This document shows, in pieces, positions 11,263 through 23,074 of a DNA stretch of 64,000 bases (position 1 is its first letter; every line of letters begins with the position of its first letter). The stretch lies in the NCBI GenBank assembly GCA_034401135.1, contig JAWZSP010000004.1:4650001-4714000 (forward strand). The letters run 5' to 3'. Source of the stretch: Volutella citrinella (Eukaryota; Ascomycota; Sordariomycetes; Hypocreales; Nectriaceae). Below the pieces are notes generated by a model. The model was not told where the DNA came from. It did not search any database and saw only the letters and a program-made list of their open reading frames with translations. The position numbers were made by a program, and so were the translations under genes.

Positions 11263-11750
11263 GAGCTTGCGATGCTTGGCTACCTCACAGTGACTATAGA
11301 AGAAGGGTTTTGTAAACGAGATGCAGTTATTCGAATCACATGTGTATTTAAAGCACAGCATAATGGTAAATAGACATGGAAGGCAAATAGAATTGCACTT
11401 GATACAGCAGCGAATGTCACTGCCACCTTATTTTTGCATTGCACTCAATAGTAGAGCAATTGCAGTAACAGTTCAAGCTCCAGCTTCACCCATTCAATTC
11501 ACCAACCCAAATGCGCAGGTATCCAAGTGATCGTGGGGAGCATCGTGACGTCACGATCGCGCCACGTGTAGATCATTTCGCGTCTATGCGTGAATCTGTA
11601 CCTTAATTAGGGTGTGGATTGCCCAAAAGACAATGTTTCTTCTCACCTGTGAATTTCGAGTCTGTGATGCCTTTTTAACGTTCATGATTCCCGTCTCTAA
11701 AAACCAGTGGACCCTGCTTTCTACAACTCGACAACGCCTGACATGCCACC
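11263..11750. other. Intergenic promoter region of the NmrA-like gene
   Basis: No gene. It holds a 16-bp palindrome centred on a CRE site and a nearby CACGTG box, listed separately. Confidence 0.5.
11542..11568 (+). promoter_or_regulatory. CRE palindrome plus CACGTG box
   Basis: Bases 11542-11557 form a perfect 16-bp palindrome (ATCGTGACGTCACGAT) that contains TGACGTCA, the site bound by CREB/ATF-type bZIP factors such as fungal AtfA. A CACGTG box follows at 11563-11568. They lie 180-210 bp before the ATG of the NmrA-like gene, a normal place for upstream activating sites. This suggests stress-linked control; it is inference. Confidence 0.5.
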
Positions 11751-12709
11751 ATGCACATCGCCATCGCCCCAGCCAGCACCAAGACGGCCAGAGCAGTCAT
11801 CACATCATTGTTGTCTCAAGGCAGCCAGGATGTTAGGGTGACGGGCTTGTACCGAGATCTGGCCAAGGTCCCGGCCGAGTTTGCAGCCAACCGAAATTTC
11901 ACAGCGGTTCAGGCGGATGTCTCGGATGAAGCCTCTCTCGATTTCACAGGCATGGATGCCGTGCTGGCCATTACGCCGCCAGTCATGGATGGCCGCGATA
12001 TCGTAGCGCACGCGGAAAATGTGTCCAAAAACGTCAAGACGGCGGTTGAGAAGTCCAACAGTGTCACAAGACTGGTGTTGCTGAGCAGCAGTGGAGCGCA
12101 GTTTTCAGAGGGAGTGGTAGGCACTTCCCATATAGTCATGTTGGAAAGATCTATCCTGACACTCTATAGGGCGAAATAAAAACCAACCACGTCGCTGAAG
12201 AGGTCTTCTCTCTCACAGATGTACCAGAGATCATCTTCATCCGATGCGGCTATTTTATGGAGAATTGGACCATGTGTATGGACAGCCTCAAGGCGCCAGC
12301 GCCATTATTCTACTCGACAATCACTCCGCTCGACTGGAAGCTGCCCATGGTTGCGGTGCGTGACATTGGCTCTGCACTCGCCTCTGAGCTCCTCAGGACA
12401 GCCAGCCCGCCATCGAAGCCACACATCTTTGAGCTACACGGGCCGCGAGCGTACAGCCCGCTGGATGTGCAGGCTGCGTTCTCCCAGGCTCTTGGAAAAG
12501 AAGTAATTGCCAAGGCTGTCGAGAAAGATGATCTGGCCGCGTATTACGGGGCCATCTTCCCGCCCCAGGTTGTTGGCCATTGGGTTGAGATGGCGCAGAG
12601 TATCCTGCCCGGGGGCGTGATAGGGGAGGATCATGTCGAGGAGGGACGCATAATGCGAGGGTCGACGGATCTTTTCGAGGCTATTCAGAGGGAGGTTTCC
12701 GGTATTTAG
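11751..12709 (+). CDS. NmrA-like NAD(P)-binding Rossmann protein
   Basis: Two exons (11751-12116, 12170-12709) give 301 residues. The N-terminus MHIAIAPASTKTARAVITSLL takes the place of the Rossmann loop; the glycine motif is altered to A-P-A-S-T-K-T. It is followed by VTGLYRDLAKVP, FTAVQADVSD and MDAVLAITPP, the atypical SDR pattern of the NmrA/HSCARG group. Further on are RLVLLSSSGAQF and EIIFIRCGYFMENW. Members are redox-sensing regulators or small reductases, some acting in alkaloid pathways. The usual catalytic YxxxK is not evident. No signal peptide. The promoter carries a CRE palindrome. Confidence 0.82.
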
Positions 12710-13339
12710 TTAGTCGACACTTGCGAGGGGGAAATTGTAGCTTGTAAGTAGGGAGAGAACGGTCATGTTGTGTCAATGGTACTTGACCACGTACTACATT
12801 GGGCATTCAATGGTTGAAGAGTGCATCAGCATCCTTTGACAGAGTGATCTATCACCAGGATCATTCTCATTTGCCCAAAAGCCCTTTTAAACATCCATCC
12901 CGCGGCATCCGGCGTGGTCGGTGTATTCGGGGAAGTGGCGTTTTAGCCGACAAGGCGCCCCACATAATCCCGCCCCGGCCTCGGCTATCATGCCACATCC
13001 CGGGCAAGGATACGGTACACTGTTGGCAGTGTGTATAAGCCCTGTGACTTTAGGATGGCAGTATACTAAAGCATCCCATCTATCTTCAAGGCCTATAGCC
13101 CGCTGTGGTCTTACTATCAGTGAGGTGTCTTGAAGCCTGCTAATAAGATGGAAACTTGAACACACTGTTAGCAGTGCTAAGAGTCACGTGGCTAACCACG
13201 CCCTTATGTCAATATGTCAACTGTGGGTGCAACGGCCCCCACCCCACGGCCCCCACCCACCGGCGCCGCTATTACCCTGCGACCAATTGGGCCGATGAAT
13301 GCCGGCATCCTTTATCACTCCCTCCGCAAACCCTCGGCG
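12710..13339. other. Intergenic stretch
   Basis: No gene is supported. An in-frame ATG for the next gene exists at 13214, but the extra N-terminal sequence it would add is proline-rich and unlike a presequence, so I treat this part as 5' untranslated sequence. Confidence 0.45.
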
Positions 13340-14418
13340 ATGCGCATTCTTGCACTCAACATCCCAACCATGGCGGCAGTGAGGACAACAACAGCGTTGA
13401 GGCTGGGCCGGTCAACCCTCAGCCTCCAGTGTCGCAATGAGGCCTCTGTCGCGCCGCTGCATGCGTGTCGGAGAATGTACTCGACCGCGCCCGCTCCCGC
13501 TCCCGTCACCTCGAGGTGGCTTTCCGAGCTCAACAGCCGGCTCAAGAAGTGCTCTGAGCTCAACCTCGCACCGGAACAGACTAAAAAGGTAGCGGCATTG
13601 TCTGATTTCGTTGAAAAGAAATGGCTGGAGCTGCTCGCCGGCCGGGAGGGATTCCATACGGGCGACGAGTGGAGGGGGTTGAATCGCCACCAGGTTGTCT
13701 GGGGCGACATGGTAAGTGTTGCACTCCACTAAAGCGATGCATCTTTCGGTTACTAATGGGGCATGCGATAACAGGATAGCATGGTAAGTAAACATGATGA
13801 TGCAATGTGCCGCTGTGAGACGACATGCTCACTCGTTTAATAGGGTAAGCCCCAGACCCTTGGTTCTGATCACCGATTCTAACCATCCCAGGTCACGTCA
13901 ATAACGTCATGTACAACAAATATGCCGAGGCAGCCCGCGTCAATTGGGTGCGACGCTTCGCGGCAGCTGCGCCAGACGAGCACCGACGCGAGTGGTTGGA
14001 CCTCATGACGCCTCGAGCCATCGGCCTAATCCTCAGAAGCATCAAGACAGATTACAAATTTGTGTGTCTTGCTCATCTCGCAGCTGAAGAGGCAACCGGC
14101 TGACTGCTATAGCCAATGACGTATCCCGACCGCACGACGGTTATTCACAAATTGCTGGCCAAGCCCGAGTATGACTCGGATCACATTCTGCTCGAGGCCG
14201 TCATCATCTCGGAGCGCTACCAGAGGGTCGCGGCGAGGTGCTACGAGGACATTGTCGTATTTGACTACAAGAATGCGCAGAAGACGCCCCTGAAGCATTT
14301 CATGGTGGATGAGCTGCAGAAGGCGTTCAAGGAGCAGGAGCAGGGCAGGCTGGCGTGTGACGAGAAAATTGCCGAGCTTTTGTCTTCAGTGGAGGAGATT
14401 GAGAATTCTGCATTGTAG
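13340..14418 (+). CDS. Hotdog-fold (4HBT-like) thioesterase, mitochondrial type, with 9-nt and 1-nt exons
   Basis: Five exons: 13340-13711, 13775-13783 (9 nt), 13844 (1 nt), 13892-14061 and 14113-14418. They total 858 nt, 285 residues. The N-terminus is basic and Ser/Thr-rich without acidic residues, as expected for a mitochondrial presequence. The start could also be the ATG at 13370 (MAAVRTTTALRLG) or, less likely, 13214 or 13295. The core motif WGDMDSMGHVNNVMYNKY matches the conserved D-x-x-GH-x-N-N of acyl-CoA thioesterase-like hotdog proteins. It is assembled from four exons: GDM, then DSM from the 9-nt exon, then the first base of the Gly codon from a single-base exon, then the rest. 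Each of the three introns here has its own GT and AG, and without the single base the frame breaks at the motif. The substrate is unknown. Confidence 0.82.
13712..13891 (+). other. Three consecutive introns separated by a 9-nt and a 1-nt exon
   Basis: Introns are 13712-13774, 13784-13843 and 13845-13891 (63, 60 and 47 nt). Donors are GTAAGT, GTAAGT and GTAAGC; acceptors are ACAG, ATAG and CCAG. Branch-like sequences are TTACTAAT in the first and TTCTAAC in the third. The single base G at 13844 sits in TAG|G|GTAAGC. Removing 13784-13891 as one intron gives a frameshift and destroys GHVNN. Confidence 0.72.
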
Positions 14419-14620
14419 CGATTTTAACAGTAATGTAATTCCGATGTACCTTCACGTAGTTTCACATGTTTGACCTGGTCGATTCGAAAATATTATGATG
14501 TATATGTCTACGACAAAGATTGAGAAACACAGGATCAAATAGGAAACACCCAGAACTTGACACAACACCAATCCCGCCAAAATGACAATAGCCTCTCTGT
14601 ATGATCCTATGTTCATACCC

Positions 14621-16324
14621 TCATAGCCGGTTTATGTAGCTCTTGAAGCGGTAAAACACGACGCCGATAACCCAGATGCCAATCAGGACCAAAGTCTGAA
14701 TAGGTGCAAAAATAGATCCTCGAACAACGACGAAGCCGCTCACCAGTAAAAAGATGAATGGATTCAAAATGAACACCTTGTATGGTCGCTTCAAGTCTGG
14801 CTCGCGCCATCGCAGGATGACTGCCCCCAAGACGGTCAAAAAGAAGAATGTGTACTCGCCGAGGCCATTCAGCGTCAGCAAAGCGCGGAAGTCGCCCAAG
14901 AGGATATAGAGCGACCCGAGGATTGCAGACAGAATGATTGCGTTAATTGGTGCGTCGGACGAGGTTTCCCCTTGGGCAGGCTTCCTCCCGACGCGGCCGG
15001 TGATGTTGAACAGGGACGGGATCCAGTGGCGGTTCGCAGCTGCAACGGTCATGCGGCTGGCGACGAATGAATTGCCCAGCAGAGACCCAATGACGACCAG
15101 GCACACCAAGATGGCTGAAACAGCCCCAAGGGCCTGGCCCAAGAGTCGGGTGATGGCGGTCTGAATTGTTAATTCGTTAATCACTAGCCCGAAAACGGGA
15201 GAGGGAATGAACGTACCACGGCGACACTGTCTGTCGTTGAAACAATCTTCCACGGGAGGAGGATGTAGTAGCCCGTGTTTGCCACCAAGAAACACAGAAT
15301 GGCTGTGGGAATGGACGTGTTGATGGCGAGTGGGAGCTGTTTCGCGGGCTTGGAGAGCTCAGACGAGACATAGATTGCCTGTGCCCGTTAGCCGGAGAAA
15401 TCCATCATATGTCCAGCAATCTTACCTTGTCCCAGCCAGAGTAGCCCCAGAGAGCGGCATAGAGGGCAGCCGAGTAGTGGCCCAGAACTTCCCATTGCGA
15501 CAGCTCGTCCCAGTCATTCTCGCTACCATCGGGGTTGTAGCTCTTTCGGTATGCGAACCAGTTCTTCCTGAACCAGTCCTGGCCGCCAATCTTCCTTTCC
15601 GGAGAGGAAAAGTGCAGCCCCACGACGCTGATTGCCGCGACTGCCAGCGCAAAGATGCTGAAGAACTTGAGGAACACGAAGACGCCGTTGAGACGGGTGC
15701 TCGCCTTTGTGCTGACGCAGTTGGCGACGCTCGTCAGCACAAGCACGAGAATGGCCAGCAGCTTGTGTTCGATCCTTGCGCCCTCTCCGACGACGCCGGC
15801 GGCAGAGAATGCGCTCTCGACGAAGACGATGCTGAGGATGGCGAGCGTCGCGGGCATGACGCCCACGATCCACGTCCAGCCGGCTAAGAAGCCGTAGACC
15901 TCGCCGTACACATGCTCCAGGTAGGGCTGGACGCCTCCTATTTTGCGGTCAGACTGACACGGTATCACGAACTTGGCAGGCCGGTTTGATGCGAACCTTG
16001 TCCAGGGATCGCCGTCCCCAGCTCTGCAAACGTGCTGGCTCCTGTCCATGCCAGAACACCACCAGCGAGCCATACGAGCAGTGCCGCGCCGGGGGAGGGC
16101 ACATTGGTGTCTATAGAACCCGGGGAGGTAAAGACGCCGCTTCCAATGACGATGCTGATGACGATACTAAAGGCCTCGAGGGTGCCGAGATTGCGTGTGA
16201 ATGTTCCGTGAGGGGCGCGGGCATCCTCGGCATTGGCATTGTGCGGCTCATCACGGACCACTCCGTTCCGAGTATCTTCATCGCGGTGCTCGCTGAGCAG
16301 CGGTCTCTGCTCGGAGTCAGCCAT
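14621..16324 (-). CDS. LAT-family amino-acid transporter (APC superfamily)
   Basis: Four exons on the minus strand (15997-16324, 15426-15937, 15217-15378, 14621-15160) give 513 residues. The first intron uses a GTTCGC donor; the others are standard. The first membrane segment has the LAT hallmark SIVIGSGVFTSPGSI, followed by GGVLAWTGASTFAELGTAIPG. About twelve membrane helices follow, with ALWGYSGWDKAIYVSSEL and NSFVASRMTVAAANRHWIP, both typical of fungal L-type and methionine-permease-like carriers. It should take up neutral amino acids at the plasma membrane. There is no signal peptide; the N-terminus is a hydrophilic cytosolic tail. Exact substrate unknown. Confidence 0.9.
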
Positions 16325-17031
16325 TGAATCGATTGATGGTTGTGCGGGTGGTGGTTGAGGAGTAAAGCCAAGCGAGATGACTCCATGATCCTCCGGGATG
16401 TTGTCATCGGCCGTCGGCTAAAACCCGGCATTCCGGCGCTGAGTCAATCTGGGCTCCGAAGCTCGCAACCTCTGTTGCTGGGTGAAAGTGAAACACACAG
16501 GCAAATTTAGTACCGTTGTTCTAAGAACAGTGCTTGGTTGTCAAAGGGGCACACTGCAGAGCAAGTGGCATCAATAAGAGCTCGGGTTAGTTGTGGCCTC
16601 AGTCCCGATCCTGGGCTTCGAACAGAGCTGTCCTTTGTTGAATAGAGTACAGAACCACTTGGCATCGCGAGTATTTAATTGAATATGCGAGGCCGCTTCT
16701 CCTATATAGAAAAAGCTTGAACAGAGGAAACACATCGATATAAATAAAATGGATTGGATAATTGACGACACTAGGATAACTAGCAGTTAAAGATCGACTG
16801 GTTGGCGAGTCTGAGGCCAGACTGGGAGGACATCTCCAGCAATGCATATCCTGCGCCTTGGCCAGCTGGTACTGAGCGAGCAATTGCGGAAATTTTCCTC
16901 CTTAGTTAATACGATACTTTGTTTAACGAATTTTGTAACTTGATTGTGAAAATCGAGATAGAGATACCCACAATAAAACCAAGTTCTAACATCTATCTAA
17001 GAACGAGAGGAGTTGTAACGCCCCCACTATG
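16325..17031. other. AT-rich intergenic stretch with repeat copy 1
   Basis: No gene is supported. The right half contains the first copy of a diverged direct repeat, listed separately. Confidence 0.5.
16837..17002 (+). repeat. Diverged direct repeat, copy 1
   Basis: It shares agcaatgcat, tcctgcgc, gcaattgcg, atactttrtttrac and gattgtgaa in the same order and orientation with 18514-18712. Similarity is patchy but colinear over about 165-200 bp. The two copies lie about 1.7 kb apart and bracket the nucleotidyltransferase-like gene. Confidence 0.6.
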
Positions 17032-17841
17032 TTAACGAAGGGAGAGAACGCTTTTCATCTGCTTACGAGCGGTCTTGCTTCTCTCCAAGGTTCCAAAAAT
17101 CTCATAGAAATCTTGCCGCCATTGCAGATTCAGATGCTCACTCCACTCCTTGATGTCACTCCCATAGGTTTGGAAGAGAAACACCAGGTCTTGGTAGTCT
17201 GAGTCCTTGCCCCTGCCCTTCCACGCATTCAATTTTCCCTCGACCTGCCATGTCAAGCTCATGACCGGGACTGACCCGATGAGTTCATATGAACCATCGT
17301 CGCTGAGCATAGGGGTGTGGAGCTTGCCTGTACAGTATCAGGAACCGTGTTGTCATCAAGGTTTGCAGGTTGACAGCCCAAGATTACGTACCTGAAAGGA
17401 CCAGGTCTACAGCAACAACCTGGCCACCTTCGCCAACATCCAGAAACACCTTCTCCTGGATGCTGCCCGGGATCTCATAATATCCCAAGTAGACACTGTT
17501 TTGATGGTTACTAAATGGCAGATTACCTGACGGGTGGGTGATACGAACCAGGGGAACGATGCCAGAGCAGCCCTCATGTCAGTGACGCTATTGGCAAGCA
17601 CAAGAAGATCGAGATCCTTGGTTCGTCGACCAGATCCTCGAAGCTTGAGAGCCCATCCCCCAAACCAAGCACATCGGCCAGAAAATACCTCTTGAATCCA
17701 GTTTGCAGCCTTTATCATTTGTTCCGTCGATGCCCGCTTGGCATTATTTTCCAGATTTTTGAGGTCCTTTGGCGAACTCTGGCCATAGTATCGGGCTCCC
17801 TGAGGCGCACTGCTGCTGCTGCTGCTGCTACTACCCTCCAT
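17032..17841 (-). CDS. Nucleotidyltransferase-fold protein
   Basis: Three exons on the minus strand (17549-17841, 17392-17495, 17032-17327) give 230 residues. After a serine run at the N-terminus come GGWALKLRGSGRRTKDLDLLV near residues 61-81 and VAVDLVLSG near 125-133. Together they form the pol-beta-type nucleotidyltransferase core: a Gly-Gly helix turn, a first D-x-D (D76, D78) and a third acidic residue (about D128). The architecture resembles minimal MNT/AbiEii-like nucleotidyltransferases that modify proteins, RNA or small molecules. No second domain is present. The gene lies in an AT-rich stretch between two direct repeats, which could mean transposition or segmental duplication. The role is unknown. 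Confidence 0.75.
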
Positions 17842-18820
17842 GTTTAGTTTTTGAGAATAAACAGGGAAAACGACGGTTTAAGCTTGAGAAGCGAAGGTGT
17901 TGAAAACGTGATGGCTGACTTGTTGTAGTTTCTGGTTCGCAAGCACGTAAACTACTTGACTTATTAGCAAATATTTAATTATTTATCTTCATGGGATCCC
18001 CGGCAGTATCTCCTCATGACCTAGAGTGAAGCTTGGGTAGGTTTCTTACCGTGTAGAACTGATGCGTTACACTGGAGTTGTTGATTTTGGCTGTGTAGAT
18101 GGGGCTTATACTCTGAGCCGTAGTCCAGATAGGATTGCTGTCACGCTGGAGATGGTTGAATGTGGTGTTTGAGGTACTGAAGTGATACCTAAGATGTGCA
18201 CTCTTCCCGGGTCTATATATACTAATTATCGCCTCCTTGCTTGCTCGCCTACGTTTGCTATCTCACGCCTGGTCCTTTGTCGCTTCTTTTGACATCCTCA
18301 TCACGGCGATCGATCCTTTATCATGGATGACGTTTTCATGGCCGACGCGATGCTTCCGCGATTCATCCGTTCGGATAGGTGTTTGTCCATTCCCTTTGGC
18401 TGCGCCGCACGTCAAGGCACCGTGCATTAGGATCAATGGGTCCTGACAGCCAATTCAAAGATCAGATTTGAGGGGTAACAAAGAGGCAAGCCTGGATGAC
18501 ATGGGGCCGGCTCTAGCAATGCATTTCCTGCGCTTGACCCGGCCGGTGCCAGGCAAGCAATTGCGAGATTTGTCTACCTCGGTCGATGGTATACTTTATT
18601 TGACTATACAATTGGAATATTTTGTGTTTGCAGAGTAAAATATTGATTGTGAAGATTTCAAATGTGGCATCGTAGTTTATTAGTCTTATTGACATCCAAC
18701 TCTAATCTATAAGCCCATCTTTTCACATCTTGACACTAAGGTCCGTCTGATGCCGGAATGTCCCCATCGTGTGAAATCAGCCCAGCATCTTTAAGCGTTC
18801 ATGCAGCACTGCAAAGGTAG
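17842..18820. other. AT-rich intergenic stretch with repeat copy 2
   Basis: No gene is supported. It holds the promoter of the nucleotidyltransferase-like gene and the second repeat copy. Confidence 0.5.
18514..18712 (+). repeat. Diverged direct repeat, copy 2
   Basis: This is the same-orientation counterpart of 16837-17002. The best shared block is agcaatgcat followed by tcctgcgc and, 25-30 bp on, gcaattgcg. Terminal inverted repeats and target-site duplications are not obvious. Confidence 0.6.
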
Positions 18821-20448
<1,628 letters not shown>

Positions 20449-20559
20449 GCTGGAGTCATATCAGGAGACGAACTGCTCCAGGGCGGATGTAAGTGTCCTC
20501 CTTAGTCGTGGCGGATTAATCGTGTCTGGGCCGGATATTTGCCTGAGTCGTATTTTCCG

Positions 20560-22509
20560 TCACCCGCCATCACCCTGGTAGTCCACCCGGTCCGATGCCT
20601 TGCTGTCCAGCATGGCCAGCACGTGCGGATACACCTCCAGGTACTTCCTCGCTCGTCCCATCAGCCGGCTGCATGAGTTATGATCCGCCAGCTCCAGGAT
20701 TGCCGCCGCCACGAGCCGGATCTTCTCTGCGCACGCCTCGCCGTTGAGCCGGATTAGCTCCAGCGTCGATGTGTGGATCAGGTACAGCATGTCTTCGGCG
20801 ATCTGCAACGCCGCCATCATGTACGAGAGCGTCGTGGCGCTGCCGCTCTCGGCCCCCGGTGTCGTGGCCTCTCTACCACTGCCGCCGTCCGGTATGTCGC
20901 TACGGAACAGTTCCGGCAGCGTACGCAGCATAACCATCCTCAGGCACTGGTAAGACACCTGCACGTTTGTCCGCTGGATGGCCATCGCCCGCGGCACCTG
21001 CGCTCGGGGGGGCGTCTGGTCTGCGAACGTGAACTCGGCCACGGACACGACTAGGGTGTTGTGAAAGGCCAAGATGGGCGCGATGTTGTCGAGACAGGTG
21101 CAGAATTGGACAAAGGCGTCGGCCAGCGCGGGCAGGTCCCGGTCCGTCGACAGGCCGGCGACAAGGAGGGGCTCTGCTGCCCGCCAGAGCGTCTGGTTCG
21201 CGTTGAAGCCGTCCATGATGCTCATCTGTCTCACGGCACCGCCCGGTGTCGTGATCTCCACATCGTCCTGCGGCGACATGTGGTCGGGGTATGTGACTGT
21301 GATACCGCCGGGGAACAAGTCGGTCCTCAGACAGATCGGGTACGAGCCCAGCACGGCGGCGGACTTGTCGCCCGTGTACAGGGTCCAGAATGCCCTCCGA
21401 CATAGCTGCCCCTCTATGTACGGCATCCTCTCGTAGGTGCGCTCGTCGTGGAGCCGCATCAGCTGTGTGATGCGGATGCACTCGCCCAGCACGTGCCACG
21501 AGGGCTTGGCTTTCCCCGACGCATGGATGTAGCCCGAGTGGAACATTCGGATGACGATGGACGTATAGTCCGGGGTGTCCAGGTCCTGCTCCGTGTAGCT
21601 GTCCAGCCCCTTCTTTGACGCGCGGTAGAAGACACCGGCGATGGCAGTCGTCGCCCGTGAGACAGATGTCGGCAGCGCCGCCAGTGTGTAGGTGCACGAG
21701 GCCGTGATCAGGGTGAAAAGCTTCGGATCCCACACCTCTCCAGGGCTCCCCAGACGTGATAGAGCTGCATCAACTGTTGGACGGTACAGCACCGGATATG
21801 TGGGGTAGACGTTGTCGAAGAACAGGGCAATGCACGAGGTCATGTACGACAGTGGGCTCTGGGGCACCCCCTCAGCAGCGAGGCCGATGGTCAAGTCAGC
21901 TAGCCACGGGTGAGAGCTGCCACTACTCCAGTAATTGTGATGGAGAGGACTCGGCGACGCACCAGTCCTCGATGCAGCAGACCCCTGGAAGTGATCACCA
22001 GCAGTGATTGGGGTGGAGTGATGGTTGAGGTGATCGACCAGCCCAACGTCATCCCTCCAAACGTGAGATCCAGGCGTGTAGTTACTGTTGGGGGTAATGT
22101 GATCATGCGCGTCTCGAGCATCAAACTCCGCATCAGCTGGCGGCGTTGCTGACGCCGGGCACGGGCGAGGCGGCTGCGTCACCGGCGAGCGAGGGCTCAC
22201 GACTCTTTTCCTGCCCCTTTTGCGCGAGGGCTTGAGTGTTTCACATAGTGTGCCGAGGTTGATGCAGTTGGAGCAGGCGGGCTGCTTTGCGTCGCACTAA
22301 GGGGCGGCGGGGGGTCAGCTGGGGAGACAACACCACCAGGGCGTTGCGGTACTCACACGTATTTTCCGTCGGCGACAGGAATCACAGCTTCTCGTCATGC
22401 GCTGTGCGCCAGCCCTGGCGTGTCTCCGCAGCGACAGCTCGGGCGGAAGCGGCAGGGCCGTCGGAGACCTTGGCGAGTCAATAGGACTCTCGTCCTGCAT
22501 GAGCGACAT
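20560..22509 (-). CDS. Zn2Cys6 transcription factor with fungal-specific TF domain
   Basis: Two exons on the minus strand (22357-22509, 20560-22296) give 629 residues. The binuclear zinc cluster is split by the intron and is complete only after splicing: C42-DSC-RRRKIRC-(6)-C-SNC-(6)-C69, followed by a basic linker KPSRKRGRKR. The central part is the regulatory region common in this class (DNVYPTYPVLYRPTVDAAL, then IRMFHSGYIHASGKAKPSWHVLGE and ITQLMRLHDE), with LCRRAFWTLYTGDKSAAV further on. It lies directly upstream of the GH1 gene and next to GH32 and a sugar transporter, so it is the likely pathway regulator; this is inference from position. Its target site cannot be read from the sequence. 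Confidence 0.9.
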
Positions 22510-23074
22510 GGGGGCCGCCGCATTCAGGTTGCATGAACGAGGGAAAATTGAAACGAGGGAATGCCAATCTTCCGCGAGGCGACGGGGGAGGGGCGGAGAA
22601 TTAAATGGTGAGTTAGGTACGACTCAGGGACAGGACTCGGGGACAAATTAATCATGATGGCGTAGTCGCAAAGCGAGTAACGCAGCATAGTTAGCGGCTG
22701 GTGGCCCGTGTTCCTAATGTGGCCCAACGCGCCCACCCAGATCACTAAGTACATCGTGAACCACCAAGGTAATTGTTTGCTCAAGGCAAATAAGTGGACT
22801 ATGAGCAAAAGAATAATCCAGTATATATAGACCTACCATGGTATTATCTACAGTAGAACAGTAGGTAGAATATTTAATAAACCTGATTTCACCTATTCTC
22901 AAACCCGGATACCAGCGTTAGTCGAGTACCTGCAATACGTCTTAAACCCGACGAGTGCATTTGGCTCCCTTGACTAGCGAGATCAGGGCAGAAAGGAGCC
23001 ATCATGTCTAGGGCTGATCCCAGGGAGAACTTTAAATTCAATATAATCTAACGCCTTGCAAAGTGGTACTTCAC
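22510..23074. other. Intergenic stretch between regulator and GH32
   Basis: No gene is supported. It holds the regulator promoter and the 3' flank of GH32. Confidence 0.5.

Noticed and set aside
20900..21733. Minus-strand frame of 277 codons in the regulator region
   Set aside because: It overlaps the Zn2Cys6 gene in another frame and has no domain.
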